Assembly (NCBI GenBank): GCA_947169265.1 | Contig: CAMVPC010000015.1 | Location: 1-64,000 of the forward strand | From: an uncultured Prevotellaceae bacterium | GTDB taxonomy: Bacteria; Bacteroidota; Bacteroidia; Bacteroidales; Muribaculaceae | Length of the DNA: 64,000 nucleotides | Reading direction: 5' to 3' | Shown here: positions 18,709 through 27,231 of the stretch, in pieces | Layout of the letters: every line of letters begins with the position of its first letter | Position numbering within the stretch: position 1 is the stretch's first letter | The notes under the pieces: generated by a model | Seen by the model: only the letters and a program-made list of their open reading frames with translations | Told to the model about the DNA's origin: nothing | Database searches by the model: none | Position numbers and translations under genes: made by a program

Positions 18709-19089
18709 ATGAGTAAAATTATTGACGGATTATACTACAGCGAAACGCATGAGTATGTGAAAGTTGAAGGCGAAATGGGTTATGTGGGTATCACCGACTA
18801 TGCACAGCACGAGCTGGGCAACGTGGTTTACGTCGACATGCCCGAGGTGGGCGACGAGTTTGAGGCCGGCGACGAATTTGGCGCAGTGGAAAGCGTCAAG
18901 GCTGCCAGCGACTTGAACACGCCCGTAGGTGGCACCGTGGAAGAGGTGAACGAGGCGCTTGAAGACGAGCCGGGCCTCATCAACAAGGACGCGTTCGCCA
19001 ACTGGATTATCAAGCTGAAACTCGCCGACGCCGGCGAACTCGACGGCCTGATGGACGCTGAAGCTTACCGCAAATTCATAGGGGAGTAA
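18709..19089 (+). CDS. gcvH: Glycine cleavage system H protein
   Basis: Lipoylated shuttle protein that carries the aminomethyl group between the P, T and L proteins. The 126-residue product has the lipoyl domain with K64 in the ESVKAASDL motif as the attachment site. It lies 40 bases after gcvT and 19 before gcvPA, matching the order T-H-P1-P2. The L protein (dihydrolipoyl dehydrogenase) is not in this operon and must come from elsewhere. Confidence 0.98.
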   Translation: MSKIIDGLYYSETHEYVKVEGEMGYVGITDYAQHELGNVVYVDMPEVGDEFEAGDEFGAVESVKAASDLNTPVGGTVEEVNEALEDEPGLINKDAFANWIIKLKLADAGELDGLMDAEAYRKFIGE

Positions 19090-19108
19090 CACATCACCAC
19101 ACAATAAG

Positions 19109-20479
19109 ATGGCTTATAAGTATTTCCCGCACACGCAGGACGACTTGGATGCGATGCTGGGACGTTGCGGCATGAAAAGCCTCGACGACCTGTATCAAGA
19201 CATCCCCGATGAACTCGTATTCAAGCGCGAGTATGATTTGCCCGACGCGATGAGCGAAGCCGAAGTGCGTCGCTATTTCAACGAGCTGGGGCGCAAAAAC
19301 GTGCAGCTCACGTGCTTTGCCGGCGGTGGCTATTATGACCACTATTCGCCGTCGGTCATCAATCACATTCTCGATCGCAGCGAATTTCTCACGAGTTACA
19401 CGCCCTACCAGGCCGAGATTTCGCAAGGCACGCTGCAATATATTTTCGAGTATCAAACGATGATGGCACAACTCACCGGTATGGAGGTGAGCAACGCCTC
19501 GATGTACGACGGCACCACGGCTGCCGCCGAAGCCATGATGATGGCTGTGGCAAACGCCAAGAAGCGCAACCGCGTGCTGGTCTCGGAAACAGTAAGTCCT
19601 ATAGTGCGCCGTGTGCTTCACACTTACGCTAAATTTCATGGCGTGGAGCTCGACACAATACAGGAAAAGGATGGTGTCACCAGCTTCGATGACCTCAAGA
19701 ACAAACTCGCCGAGGGCAACGTGGCCGGAGTGATTGTAGCCTCCCCCAATTTCTATGGCATCGTGGAAGATTATACCGGTTGGGCCGATGCATGCCACGA
19801 AGCCAAGGCATTGCTTATCATGCACTGCAACGCCAGTGCATTGGGCGTACTCAAGACGCCCGGCGAATGGGGTGCCGACGTGGCTGTGGGCGATGGCCAG
19901 TCGCTGGGTATTCCTTTGAGCTATGGCGGTCCCGGCGTTGGATTCCTATGCACGAGTAAGAAACTAATTCGCAAAATGCCTGGACGCATCGTGGGACAAA
20001 CTACCGATGCCGCCGGACAACGCGCTTTCGTGCTCACCCTGCAGGCCCGCGAGCAACACATCCGCCGTGAGAAAGCCACCAGTAACATCTGTTCCAATCA
20101 GAGCCTGATGGCGCTCTATGTGACCGTGTATCTTTCGCTCATGGGCCGCAAGGGCTTGCGCGAAGTGAACGAAATGGGCTACAGCGGTGCCCACTACCTG
20201 GCCAAGCGCTTAGTGGAATCGGGCAAATTCACGCTCGCTTACCCCGACAAGCCGTTCCTTAACGAATTTGCCGTTAAGACCGATCAAGACCTTGACTTGC
20301 TGGCTACTGTGGGGGCTCTCAACGACATCAATATCGGTATCCGCATTGCCGACGATACATTGCTGATATGTGTCACCGAGCAACGCACGCCTGATGAGAT
20401 TGACCAACTCGTCGAGGTTTTGACCAACCCGCTGTCGACCAAGTGTGACTGTGACGACGATAATTCACCACAAGAATAA
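19109..20479 (+). CDS. gcvPA: Glycine dehydrogenase (decarboxylating) subunit 1
   Basis: N-terminal half of the split P protein. It pairs with subunit 2 to form the PLP enzyme that decarboxylates glycine and loads the remaining aminomethyl group on GcvH. The 456-residue sequence shows family features such as FAGGGYYDHYSPSVINH and TPYQAEISQGTLQ near 65-110 and the glycine-rich SYGGPGVGFL stretch near 270. This subunit lacks the PLP lysine, which resides in subunit 2. The two-subunit form is the rule in some bacterial groups, while others have a fused GcvP. Confidence 0.96.
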   Translation: MAYKYFPHTQDDLDAMLGRCGMKSLDDLYQDIPDELVFKREYDLPDAMSEAEVRRYFNELGRKNVQLTCFAGGGYYDHYSPSVINHILDRSEFLTSYTPYQAEISQGTLQYIFEYQTMMAQLTGMEVSNASMYDGTTAAAEAMMMAVANAKKRNRVLVSETVSPIVRRVLHTYAKFHGVELDTIQEKDGVTSFDDLKNKLAEGNVAGVIVASPNFYGIVEDYTGWADACHEAKALLIMHCNASALGVLKTPGEWGADVAVGDGQSLGIPLSYGGPGVGFLCTSKKLIRKMPGRIVGQTTDAAGQRAFVLTLQAREQHIRREKATSNICSNQSLMALYVTVYLSLMGRKGLREVNEMGYSGAHYLAKRLVESGKFTLAYPDKPFLNEFAVKTDQDLDLLATVGALNDINIGIRIADDTLLICVTEQRTPDEIDQLVEVLTNPLSTKCDCDDDNSPQE

Positions 20480-20480
20480 A

Positions 20481-20485
20481 GGAGG
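20481..20485 (+). promoter_or_regulatory. Strong Shine-Dalgarno sequence of gcvPB
   Basis: GGAGG (in an AAAGGAGGAGC context) sits nine bases upstream of the gcvPB ATG. Other genes in the window lack such a site, as usual for Bacteroidota. Confidence 0.6.
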
Positions 20486-20494
20486 AGCACGACA

Positions 20495-21967
20495 ATGAAT
20501 AATCAATATTACAGTAAACTCATTTTTGAGCTTTCACGCGAAGGACGCCAAGGATATTCGCTTCCTCCCAACGAGTTCGTGAATTTTAAAATCGAAGACC
20601 TGCCCCGGCAATTATTGCGCCAGGAAGGACCTAAACTCCCCGAAGTGGACGAACTCACCGTGGTTCGTCACTATACCAACATGAGCAACAACAACTTTGG
20701 TGTTGACACCGGTTTCTATCCTCTGGGCTCGTGTACCATGAAGTACAACCCCAAAATCAATGAGGATATGGCTGTGCACCCCGATTTTGTGGGCCTGCAC
20801 CCCTTCCAACCCGCCGGCACCGTAGATGGTGCGCTCGAGGTATACTACAATTTGCAGCACAGTTTGGCTGAATTGTCGGGCATGAGCGAGTTCACGCTCA
20901 ACCCTTATGCGGGAGCGCACGGCGAGCTCACCGGACTGATGGTGATGCGCACTTATCATGAGAGCCGCGGTGAAACACAACGCCGCAAGGTGATTGTTCC
21001 CGACAGCGCCCACGGCACTAATCCGGCGAGCGCCGCAGTGTGTGGCCTCGAAGTGGTGACCGTGAAGAGCCTTGCCGATGGCACCGTTGATGTGGACGAC
21101 CTGCGTCCGCTGCTCGACGACACCGTGGCTGGCATGATGATGACCAACCCCAACACGCTCGGCATTTTCGAGCGCAAAATTGCCACTATCGCAGCAATGG
21201 TACATGAGGCCGGTGGCTTGATGTACTATGACGGGGCAAACTTGAACCCGCTGCTGGGACGTTGTCGCCCCGGTGACTTGGGCTTCGACATCATGCACAT
21301 CAACTTACACAAAACGTTCTCGACGCCTCACGGCGGCGGTGGTCCCGGTAGTGGCCCCGTGGGTGTGAGAGCGGGTCTTGAGCGCTTCCTACCCAATCCA
21401 CGCGTGGTTAAGGTGAGTGATGACGAAACCGACGGATTTATGGTTCAACATGGCGACGATTCGTTGGGCTACGTGTCGGGCCATCTGGGTAACTTTGGCG
21501 TTATCATGCGCGCCTACGCCTACATTCTCTCGCTCGGACGAGAAAATGTCAAGCAGGTAGGCCCGCTGGCTACACTCAACGCCAACTATGTGAAGGAGTC
21601 GCTTAAAGACGTGTTCGAACTTCCCATCGAAGGCGTGTGCAAGCACGAATTTGTCTTCGACGGTCTCAAGGACAAGAGCACCGGCGTCACCACACTTGAT
21701 GTGGCCAAGCGCTTACTCGACTATGGCTTCCATGCCCCCACAATCTATTTCCCGCTCTTGTTCCACGAGGCAATGATGATTGAGCCTACCGAAAACGAGA
21801 GCCGCGAAACCCTTGACGCCTTTATCGAGGTGTTGCGCACCATAGCACGTGAGGCACGTGAAAATCCCGATATGGTCAAGACCGCGCCCCACAACACGCC
21901 AGTACGTCGTCTCGACGACACCAAGGCAGCCCTGGAGCAAATCGTCACCTACAATTTCGAGGCATAA
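20495..21967 (+). CDS. gcvPB: Glycine dehydrogenase (decarboxylating) subunit 2
   Basis: C-terminal, PLP-binding half of the split P protein, 490 residues. The Schiff-base lysine is K273 in HINLHKTFSTPHGGGGPG. Upstream, GAHGELTG and DSAHGTNPASA are typical of the fold. It is the last gene of the operon, 15 bases after gcvPA. Unlike almost all other genes here it has a strong Shine-Dalgarno sequence, GGAGG at 20481-20485, nine bases before the ATG. A convergent terminator follows. Confidence 0.97.
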   Translation: MNNQYYSKLIFELSREGRQGYSLPPNEFVNFKIEDLPRQLLRQEGPKLPEVDELTVVRHYTNMSNNNFGVDTGFYPLGSCTMKYNPKINEDMAVHPDFVGLHPFQPAGTVDGALEVYYNLQHSLAELSGMSEFTLNPYAGAHGELTGLMVMRTYHESRGETQRRKVIVPDSAHGTNPASAAVCGLEVVTVKSLADGTVDVDDLRPLLDDTVAGMMMTNPNTLGIFERKIATIAAMVHEAGGLMYYDGANLNPLLGRCRPGDLGFDIMHINLHKTFSTPHGGGGPGSGPVGVRAGLERFLPNPRVVKVSDDETDGFMVQHGDDSLGYVSGHLGNFGVIMRAYAYILSLGRENVKQVGPLATLNANYVKESLKDVFELPIEGVCKHEFVFDGLKDKSTGVTTLDVAKRLLDYGFHAPTIYFPLLFHEAMMIEPTENESRETLDAFIEVLRTIAREARENPDMVKTAPHNTPVRRLDDTKAALEQIVTYNFEA

Positions 21968-22003
21968 ACTGATTTGTTGACAAGCCCGCAAAAGGCATCC
22001 TAA

Positions 22004-22043
22004 AACGTGCCCCCTTCACAGCGACTGTGAAAGGGGCACGTTG
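22004..22043. terminator. Bidirectional terminator between gcvPB and the pRiA4b-type gene
   Basis: The arms AACGTGCCCC plus TTCACAG (22004-22021) and CTGTGAA plus GGGGCACGTT (22025-22043) pair with only a C/A mismatch. On the minus strand TTTT follows the stem, so it suits the convergent minus-strand gene; for gcvPB it would be a weaker stop. Confidence 0.7.
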
Positions 22044-22098
22044 CAAATAGCTATGAATAGATTAAAGGTGGGGCTTTTGTTTGGATAAAGGGAAACTA

Positions 22099-22647
22099 TT
22101 ACTGCATATCCTCGTCGGCAAACTCGCCGAGCTCGCCCAATTCCTCTTCGTTGAACTCGGTTTCACCATAGAACTCCTCGTCGATTTCATCAATCGATGT
22201 GTCGATTTTGGCTATCGGCTTGGGCTGCTCGATAAATGTGTCGGCGCTTTCTTTGGGAGGACGGCCCTCTTTGCGCTGGCATAAGGGATCGTGCATCGTT
22301 TTCTTGGGGAACGTGTCGACAAGCACCATATAAAAATAGCGTTCGTTGAGATAGTCAAAGACAAATTTCATCTTCTGACCCTCTTCTTCGATAAGTTCGT
22401 CGAGATTGGTCTCGTCCATGAGCCATATATCCTCGTCACTATCGCTGCCCATATCCACGTAGGTGACCTCTTTTTCTTTCACCCAATCCTCGTCGCAAAT
22501 GTAGAACGAGTCGATTTGTCCTTTGTCGTAGCCGGCGGCCTCAAGGATAGTATTGCGCAAGCGCATGAAAGTGTCGCTACTGTCAATGACAATCTCGAGC
22601 TTGAAATTGGCGGCCTCTTCCGACCCTACAAGAAATTTATATACCAT
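22099..22647 (-). CDS. Plasmid pRiA4b ORF-3-like family protein
   Basis: A 182-residue acidic protein resembling the family called pRiA4b ORF-3-like (also named IS1096 element passenger TnpR-like). Typical are the N-terminal beta strand pattern YKFLVGSEEAANFKLEIVID with the FMRLRNTILEAAGYD segment and an SFYICD motif. The C-terminal 40 residues are almost all Asp and Glu. Function is unknown. Despite the family name there is no transposase, inverted repeat or target duplication around it, so this is probably a resident chromosomal gene. Confidence 0.8.
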   Translation of the reverse strand: MVYKFLVGSEEAANFKLEIVIDSSDTFMRLRNTILEAAGYDKGQIDSFYICDEDWVKEKEVTYVDMGSDSDEDIWLMDETNLDELIEEEGQKMKFVFDYLNERYFYMVLVDTFPKKTMHDPLCQRKEGRPPKESADTFIEQPKPIAKIDTSIDEIDEEFYGETEFNEEELGELGEFADEDMQ

Positions 22648-22696
22648 AGAACTGTGAAATTAATTTTCAAAAAACATTACTTGCTCAATGACGTTG

Positions 22697-22730
22697 CGAA
22701 ATTACTAAAAAATAATATGGTGCAAACAAA
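22697..22730 (-). promoter_or_regulatory. Promoter of pRiA4b-type gene
   Basis: TAATTTCG (22697-22704, one mismatch to TAnnTTTG) with two TTTG copies 18 and 22 bases upstream on the minus strand (22723-22726, 22727-22730). Confidence 0.4.
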
Positions 22731-22862
22731 TTTGCCTCTTTTTTTTTCTCGCTTAGAAAATAAAACTTATTATGCAAGCATTTTCCAGGGAAATATCACG
22801 TCACAATTGACAATTTGCGCTATTTGAAGCGATGAGTGATTGTGTGCTTATCACGGGCAACA

Positions 22863-23609
22863 TTACTCGCGTGGCGCAAATGAAATGCGGGCGCGCACGC
22901 GAGGTGTCTCGTCGACCACAATATCAAGCCGGCAGTCGTTCATCGCATTATCATCGATGACAACAATGGCTTGATTGTGATAGCGGCATTCTTTCACAAA
23001 TGACATCTCAAGACGATGCGCGAAAAAGCCGCGGTGAAAATCCAGGTCAAACTGGTTAAGGAGCAACTCCACGTAACGCACCGTGTTCACGTGGCTGTTG
23101 ATGTCGCAGTCGGTGTAAGTGAACTCATGAGTGGCGGTACGCGTGGGAGTGATATTGGTCATGCGCCGTTGCGGGGCGATGGGACATTGCTTTGTGGGTA
23201 AAGCGTTACGACTGATGTACTCAAGTTTAGTTATGTCAACGCTAACGCGCGTGGTGAAGTCAATCACGCACCAAATGGTACTCGCGTAGCCCAATACGGT
23301 CCCTTGCTCGTCGGCGATTTCCATGTGTCGCACCGAGAAGTGACGATTATATTCCTCAATCCATGTCGAGAGACTGTAGTGCTCGTTTACGCGTGGCATG
23401 CGCCGCATCTCCACGGTGAGGCGAGTGAGCACCCATCCCTGGTTGTCGCGCACGAGGCGGTCATAACCCACTCCCCACGCGTTGGCGTGCAAGGTGGCTA
23501 TATCGATGATTTTTGACACAAGCAGACTCATGGGCATTTCCTGTTGCGGATTGCACTGGTCGGCGGTGAGATGATACACTTGCTTGAAAAGTTTAATGTC
23601 GTTATCCAT
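22863..23609 (-). CDS. Acyl-ACP thioesterase
   Basis: Hydrolyses acyl-ACP and so ends fatty acid elongation. The 248-residue protein has two hot-dog domains: an N-terminal one (about 1-135; QVYHLTADQCNPQQEMPMSL, then WVLTRLTVEMRR) and a C-terminal one containing DINSHVNTVRYVE, whose N and H are the usual catalytic pair of FatA/FatB-type enzymes. I chose the ATG at 23609 (MDNDIKLFKQ); an upstream extension would add 18 hydrophobic residues that do not belong to the fold. It is transcribed alone and divergently from the PHP phosphatase gene. Confidence 0.88.
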   Translation of the reverse strand: MDNDIKLFKQVYHLTADQCNPQQEMPMSLLVSKIIDIATLHANAWGVGYDRLVRDNQGWVLTRLTVEMRRMPRVNEHYSLSTWIEEYNRHFSVRHMEIADEQGTVLGYASTIWCVIDFTTRVSVDITKLEYISRNALPTKQCPIAPQRRMTNITPTRTATHEFTYTDCDINSHVNTVRYVELLLNQFDLDFHRGFFAHRLEMSFVKECRYHNQAIVVIDDNAMNDCRLDIVVDETPRVRARISFAPRE

Positions 23610-23632
23610 AAAAAGATATATTATAATGGCTG

Positions 23633-23664
23633 CAAATTTCGTCAAAAAAACAATTATGACCAAC
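23633..23664 (-). promoter_or_regulatory. Possible promoter of acyl-ACP thioesterase gene
   Basis: GAAATTTG (23633-23640; one mismatch to TAnnTTTG) with GTTG (23661-23664) 20 bases upstream on the minus strand. Confidence 0.35.
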
Positions 23665-23701
23665 TGTTTTTGTATAGTAATGTCTAAAAAAGATTAAATT
23701 A

Positions 23702-23733
23702 ATTGTCGATTCATGAGGAAATCAGTAATTTTG
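23702..23733 (+). promoter_or_regulatory. Promoter of CpsB-like phosphatase gene
   Basis: ATTG (23702-23705), 20 bases, TAATTTTG (23726-23733). The ATG at 23761 follows after 27 bases. Confidence 0.5.
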
Positions 23734-23760
23734 CGCCCAAAATAAAAAACATCAACAACC

Positions 23761-24507
23761 ATGTTCAATTTATTCGGCCGCAAACCCAAGGAGCCCACTA
23801 CGCTGTTTTATCATACCGATGTCCATAGCCACATTCTTCCGGGTGTGGACCATGGCGCACAAACCGTTACCGACTCAATAGAAATGTTGCGGTTGCAGGT
23901 CGAAATGGGCATCTTACGCGTGATGTGCACATCGCATGTGACAGCCGAGACTTTCGAGAACACGCCCGAAACACTCACGGCTGCGTGCGAATTGCTTAAG
24001 CGGGCGATTGTCGACGAGGGCTTGCCTGTGGAGATCTTTGCCTCGGCCGAATATCGCATCGACGAGTATTGGTCGAGCGAATATGCCGCAGGCCACGTCC
24101 TGCCCATGCCGGGAAATTATTTATTGCTTGAGAATTCTTTTGTGCAGGAGCTCATTGAGATTGATGAGCTGATGTTTGACGTGCAGGTGAAAGGATATCA
24201 CCCCATCCTCGCGCATCCCGAGCGATATCGCTATTACAACGCTCATCATGAGCGTTATGAGAAACTCCACAAGGGCAATGTGAAGTTCCAGGTGAACCTG
24301 CTGTCGCTCGCCGGCTACTTTGGCAAGGCGGCCAAGGTGAACGCCTTGTGGCTGATTGAGCACGGCCTGTGCGACATGCTGGGCAGCGACATGCACAGCG
24401 TGGAGCACGCGCTTATCATCAAGGACTATATCGCCAGCAAGGAATGGCGCAAACTGGTCGAAAAATACGACCTCACAAAGCGCATTAAGAACGACATGGT
24501 CAAGTAG
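23761..24507 (+). CDS. CpsB/CapC-type tyrosine-protein phosphatase (PHP domain)
   Basis: Metal-dependent phosphatase of the PHP fold. In Gram-positive bacteria the CpsB/YwqE group dephosphorylates tyrosine kinases that control capsule synthesis. The metal ligands are visible: DVHSHILPGVDHG (20-32), CTSHVT, AHPERY and GSDMHS near the C-terminus. At 248 residues it is the normal size. No Wzc-type tyrosine kinase or polysaccharide genes lie in the window, so the target is not shown. The 3' end overlaps the convergent folC gene by 8 bases. Confidence 0.88.
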   Translation: MFNLFGRKPKEPTTLFYHTDVHSHILPGVDHGAQTVTDSIEMLRLQVEMGILRVMCTSHVTAETFENTPETLTAACELLKRAIVDEGLPVEIFASAEYRIDEYWSSEYAAGHVLPMPGNYLLLENSFVQELIEIDELMFDVQVKGYHPILAHPERYRYYNAHHERYEKLHKGNVKFQVNLLSLAGYFGKAAKVNALWLIEHGLCDMLGSDMHSVEHALIIKDYIASKEWRKLVEKYDLTKRIKNDMVK

Positions 24508-25810
24508 CGGGGTGGGGGAGATTATCACCCATCTGCTTTAACCATTCAAGCACTTCTCCCACCAGATAGGTGCTTCCGCCCAGGAAAACGAAATCGCCGG
24601 GTAACGCTTGTGCCATGGCATGGCCAAAGGCATCGATGCCGTGGTCATAACTCTCGCCGTTGAGTCCCAACTCTCGTGCGCGCTCGGCAAGGGCGCTTGC
24701 CTCAAGCGCCCGATGGCTGTCGGGTTGCGTGAAATAGTAGCGCGCGTTGCGCGGCATGAGCGCGAGAATGGAGTCGATATCCTTGTCGGCGACAAAGCCG
24801 ATGACCATGTGCAACGTGTCGCACTCCACATGTCGCAACTGCGTGGCCAAATGTTCCCATCCGCCCATGTTGTGCCCCGTGTCGCACACCACAGTAGGCT
24901 CCTTGCCAAGCGTCATCCAGCGAGCCCGTAGTCCCGTGAGTTCGCCTACATGAGAAAAGGCCTCCTCCACATCATTCATTCCCAACGCGAAACCGAGACT
25001 GCTCAGCACTCGCAAAGTTACTAAGGCCGTATTGATATTGGCCACTTGGTATTCGCCCTTGAGCTCGCATGTGAACGAGCCAAATCCGCGTGTGGTCACT
25101 TCCATTTCGTCGGTGCTCATGAGCACTTGGGGGCGATCACAGGCAAAAATGATGCGCGCGTGACAAGCCGCCGCCTTCTCCTCAAACACCTTGCGTACTT
25201 CTTTGTCGTCGCACTCGCCAATTACCACCGGTACACCTTCTTTAATAATGCCGGCTTTTTCGGTGGCTATGAGCGGCAAGGTATCACCAAGAAACTGGGT
25301 GTGATCGAGACTGATGTTGGTTATAACACTTATCAATGGCGTGATGATATTGGTACTGTCGAGACGTCCGCCCAAGCCGGTCTCAATCACAGCGATATCC
25401 ACCTGTCGCTTAGCGAAATATTCCAGCGCCATGGTCGAAGTGAGCTCAAAAAACGAAGGACGAAGGTCAAGACCGCTTTTAAAGTATCGATTCATGAAAT
25501 CGACCACGTCGTCCTTGCCAATCATGCAGCCGTCTACCCTTATGCGTTCCCTGAAGTCGATGAGATGCGGTGACGTATACAATCCCACCCGGTAGCCTGC
25601 TTGCTGCAGTGCTGCGGCAAGCAGGTGGCATGTGGAACCCTTGCCGTTGGTACCGGCCACATGGATGGTTTTATATTTCTTGTGAGGTTCTCCGGCCCAT
25701 CGGTCGAGAGCAAGGCTCGTCTCAAGACCGGGTTTGTAGGCACTGCCACCCTGTCGCTCGAACATGGGTAGCTGTTTGTAAAGAAATTCTATAACTTGCT
25801 TGTAATCCAT
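24500..25810 (-). CDS. folC: Folylpolyglutamate synthase / dihydrofolate synthase
   Basis: Mur-ligase-fold enzyme that adds glutamate to dihydropteroate and/or folates. ATP loop HVAGTNGKGSTCHL (about 50-63), YTSPHL, the ETGLGGRLDSTN stretch and the DGAHN-equivalent DTGHNMGGWE are in order over 436 residues, the standard length. It lies 9 bases after the second chromate transporter subunit and is probably co-transcribed with it. The last codons overlap the convergent CpsB-like gene by 8 bases. Confidence 0.95.
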   Translation of the reverse strand: MDYKQVIEFLYKQLPMFERQGGSAYKPGLETSLALDRWAGEPHKKYKTIHVAGTNGKGSTCHLLAAALQQAGYRVGLYTSPHLIDFRERIRVDGCMIGKDDVVDFMNRYFKSGLDLRPSFFELTSTMALEYFAKRQVDIAVIETGLGGRLDSTNIITPLISVITNISLDHTQFLGDTLPLIATEKAGIIKEGVPVVIGECDDKEVRKVFEEKAAACHARIIFACDRPQVLMSTDEMEVTTRGFGSFTCELKGEYQVANINTALVTLRVLSSLGFALGMNDVEEAFSHVGELTGLRARWMTLGKEPTVVCDTGHNMGGWEHLATQLRHVECDTLHMVIGFVADKDIDSILALMPRNARYYFTQPDSHRALEASALAERARELGLNGESYDHGIDAFGHAMAQALPGDFVFLGGSTYLVGEVLEWLKQMGDNLPHPAT

Positions 25811-25819
25811 TGCTTGAAA

Positions 25820-26359
25820 TCAATATATAAGAAATCCCGCCACACCGGCGGCGACAATCACGATAATAGGATGAAGTTTGGCAAAATAAACCGCCACAAA
25901 CGATGTGACACAAATAACAATCGAAATGATTTGCTCGTCGGTGGCATAACCAAAGTTCTCCCTGTTCATCAACAGCAAAGCCGCGCTTGCTATCAGTCCC
26001 ACTACCACCGGCCGCAGCCCCATGAAAGCTCCTTTTATAATAGCGCTTTGCTGGTGACGGGAGATGAAATGGCTCGCCCATAAGGTCAACATAAATGGTG
26101 GCAACACCACCGTGAGCGTCACCACAAGCGAGCCCCACACACTACCTGTGGCCACATAGCCGATATAGGTGGCACTATTGATACCTATTGGGCCGGGAGT
26201 CATTTGCGAAATAGCCACGATGTCGGTAAACATTTGTCGACTCAGCCAACCATTGTTAACCACTTCGCTTTGAATAAGCGATAGCATGGCATAGCCTCCA
26301 CCAAAGCCGAAAAGTCCTATTTTGAGGTAGGCCCAAATAAGTTTTAGATAAATGCTCAT
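25820..26359 (-). CDS. Chromate transporter, second short subunit
   Basis: A 179-residue CHR-domain protein, the second half of a split ChrA pair. The GLFGFGGGYAML motif near residue 15, the conserved QMTPGPIGIN stretch (about 52-61) and about five membrane helices identify it. The ATG at 26359 overlaps the stop of the first subunit by four bases (ATGA). The open frame continues upstream past this ATG, but there it only shadows the first subunit. Transport of chromate, sulfate or another anion has been proposed for the family; the natural substrate here is not known. Confidence 0.88.
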   Translation of the reverse strand: MSIYLKLIWAYLKIGLFGFGGGYAMLSLIQSEVVNNGWLSRQMFTDIVAISQMTPGPIGINSATYIGYVATGSVWGSLVVTLTVVLPPFMLTLWASHFISRHQQSAIIKGAFMGLRPVVVGLIASAALLLMNRENFGYATDEQIISIVICVTSFVAVYFAKLHPIIVIVAAGVAGFLIY

Positions 26360-26937
26360 TTGGCGCCTCCTTTCGTGTTGGGTATAACACGGCGCACATA
26401 ATACACATATCCGCACACAGCGCCCAGCGAGATGAACACAAGAGGGCTCGAAATAACGGGCAATCCCGAGTATATGAGCAAGGCAACGCCAACGGGAATG
26501 AGTACTGTTTTCCATGTGATGCCGGCGGCACGCGCGGTAGTGAGCACAGGAGCCACTATCAGGGCCACCACGGCGGGACGGATACCCTTGAAAATTCTTG
26601 AAATGATTTCGTTGTTCTTTATCGTGTCGGGCGTGAGGAACACGGCAATGAGAAGGATGAGCGTAAATGACGGAAGGATACCACCCACGGCCGCCGCTAT
26701 GCTTCCTTTGAGGCCACGCAGGCGGTCGCCCACCACCACGCTGATGTTCACCGCCAAGATGCCCGGCATGGACTGTGCCACAGCCAGCAAGTCGAGGAAC
26801 TCGTCGCGTGGTATCCACTTGTGACGTTCCACTACTTCACGCTCGATAATCGAAATCATGGCCCATCCGCCGCCAAAGGTGAATGCGCCTATTTTCATAA
26901 AAGTAATGAAAAGTTGCCAATAAATTTTACACGACAT
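26356..26937 (-). CDS. Chromate transporter, first short subunit
   Basis: A 193-residue CHR-domain protein with the GAFTFGGGWAMI motif near residue 18, the AVAQSMPGILAVN stretch and about five hydrophobic segments. It forms, with the next gene, a short-chain CHR pair equivalent to one two-domain ChrA. The two halves are homologous, so insertion in opposite orientation is expected for the family. The start lies 36 bases after a TAATTTTG element. Confidence 0.88.
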   Translation of the reverse strand: MSCKIYWQLFITFMKIGAFTFGGGWAMISIIEREVVERHKWIPRDEFLDLLAVAQSMPGILAVNISVVVGDRLRGLKGSIAAAVGGILPSFTLILLIAVFLTPDTIKNNEIISRIFKGIRPAVVALIVAPVLTTARAAGITWKTVLIPVGVALLIYSGLPVISSPLVFISLGAVCGYVYYVRRVIPNTKGGAK

Positions 26938-26973
26938 AGCCGAGACTTACCTTTATTGATACTTATTTCCCGG

Positions 26974-27007
26974 CAAAATTAGAAAAATGTGGTCAACAAA
27001 CGGCAAA
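26974..27007 (-). promoter_or_regulatory. Promoter of chromate transporter-folC operon
   Basis: TTTG (27004-27007), 22 bases, TAATTTTG (26974-26981), read on the minus strand. It lies back to back with the rho promoter. Confidence 0.5.
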
Positions 27008-27031
27008 AAAATGCGCAAAAAACGCCAAATA

Positions 27032-27063
27032 GTTGTCGCATTTGAAAATTATTACTACTTTTG
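27032..27063 (+). promoter_or_regulatory. Promoter of rho
   Basis: GTTG (27032-27035), 20 bases, TACTTTTG (27056-27063). This leaves a leader of about 160 bases before the ATG at 27232, long for this genome. The leader holds a small CTAC/GTAG hairpin near 27151-27172 but no clear terminator. A long leader would fit autoregulation, as known for rho in other bacteria; this is inference. Confidence 0.5.
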
Positions 27064-27231
27064 CACAGGATTTGGCACTCATAATTGCTTAGACAGGTGC
27101 TTTAGTCCATTTCCTTACAATCCTTATTAAGTATTGTTTTGTGCACGGGTTCACTACATTTCTTGTTGTAGTAGAATAATTCCCGCTGGCACATCGATTG
27201 CGAAACTATTCTTTCCCCTTACATTTTTTAT

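Noticed and set aside
22099..22647. Insertion sequence, suggested by the IS1096-passenger family name
   Set aside because: No transposase, terminal inverted repeats or target duplication is visible around the gene.
26360..26818. N-terminal extension of the second chromate transporter subunit
   Set aside because: The extension is the out-of-frame shadow of the first subunit; the ATGA overlap at 26356-26359 gives the normal CHR start.
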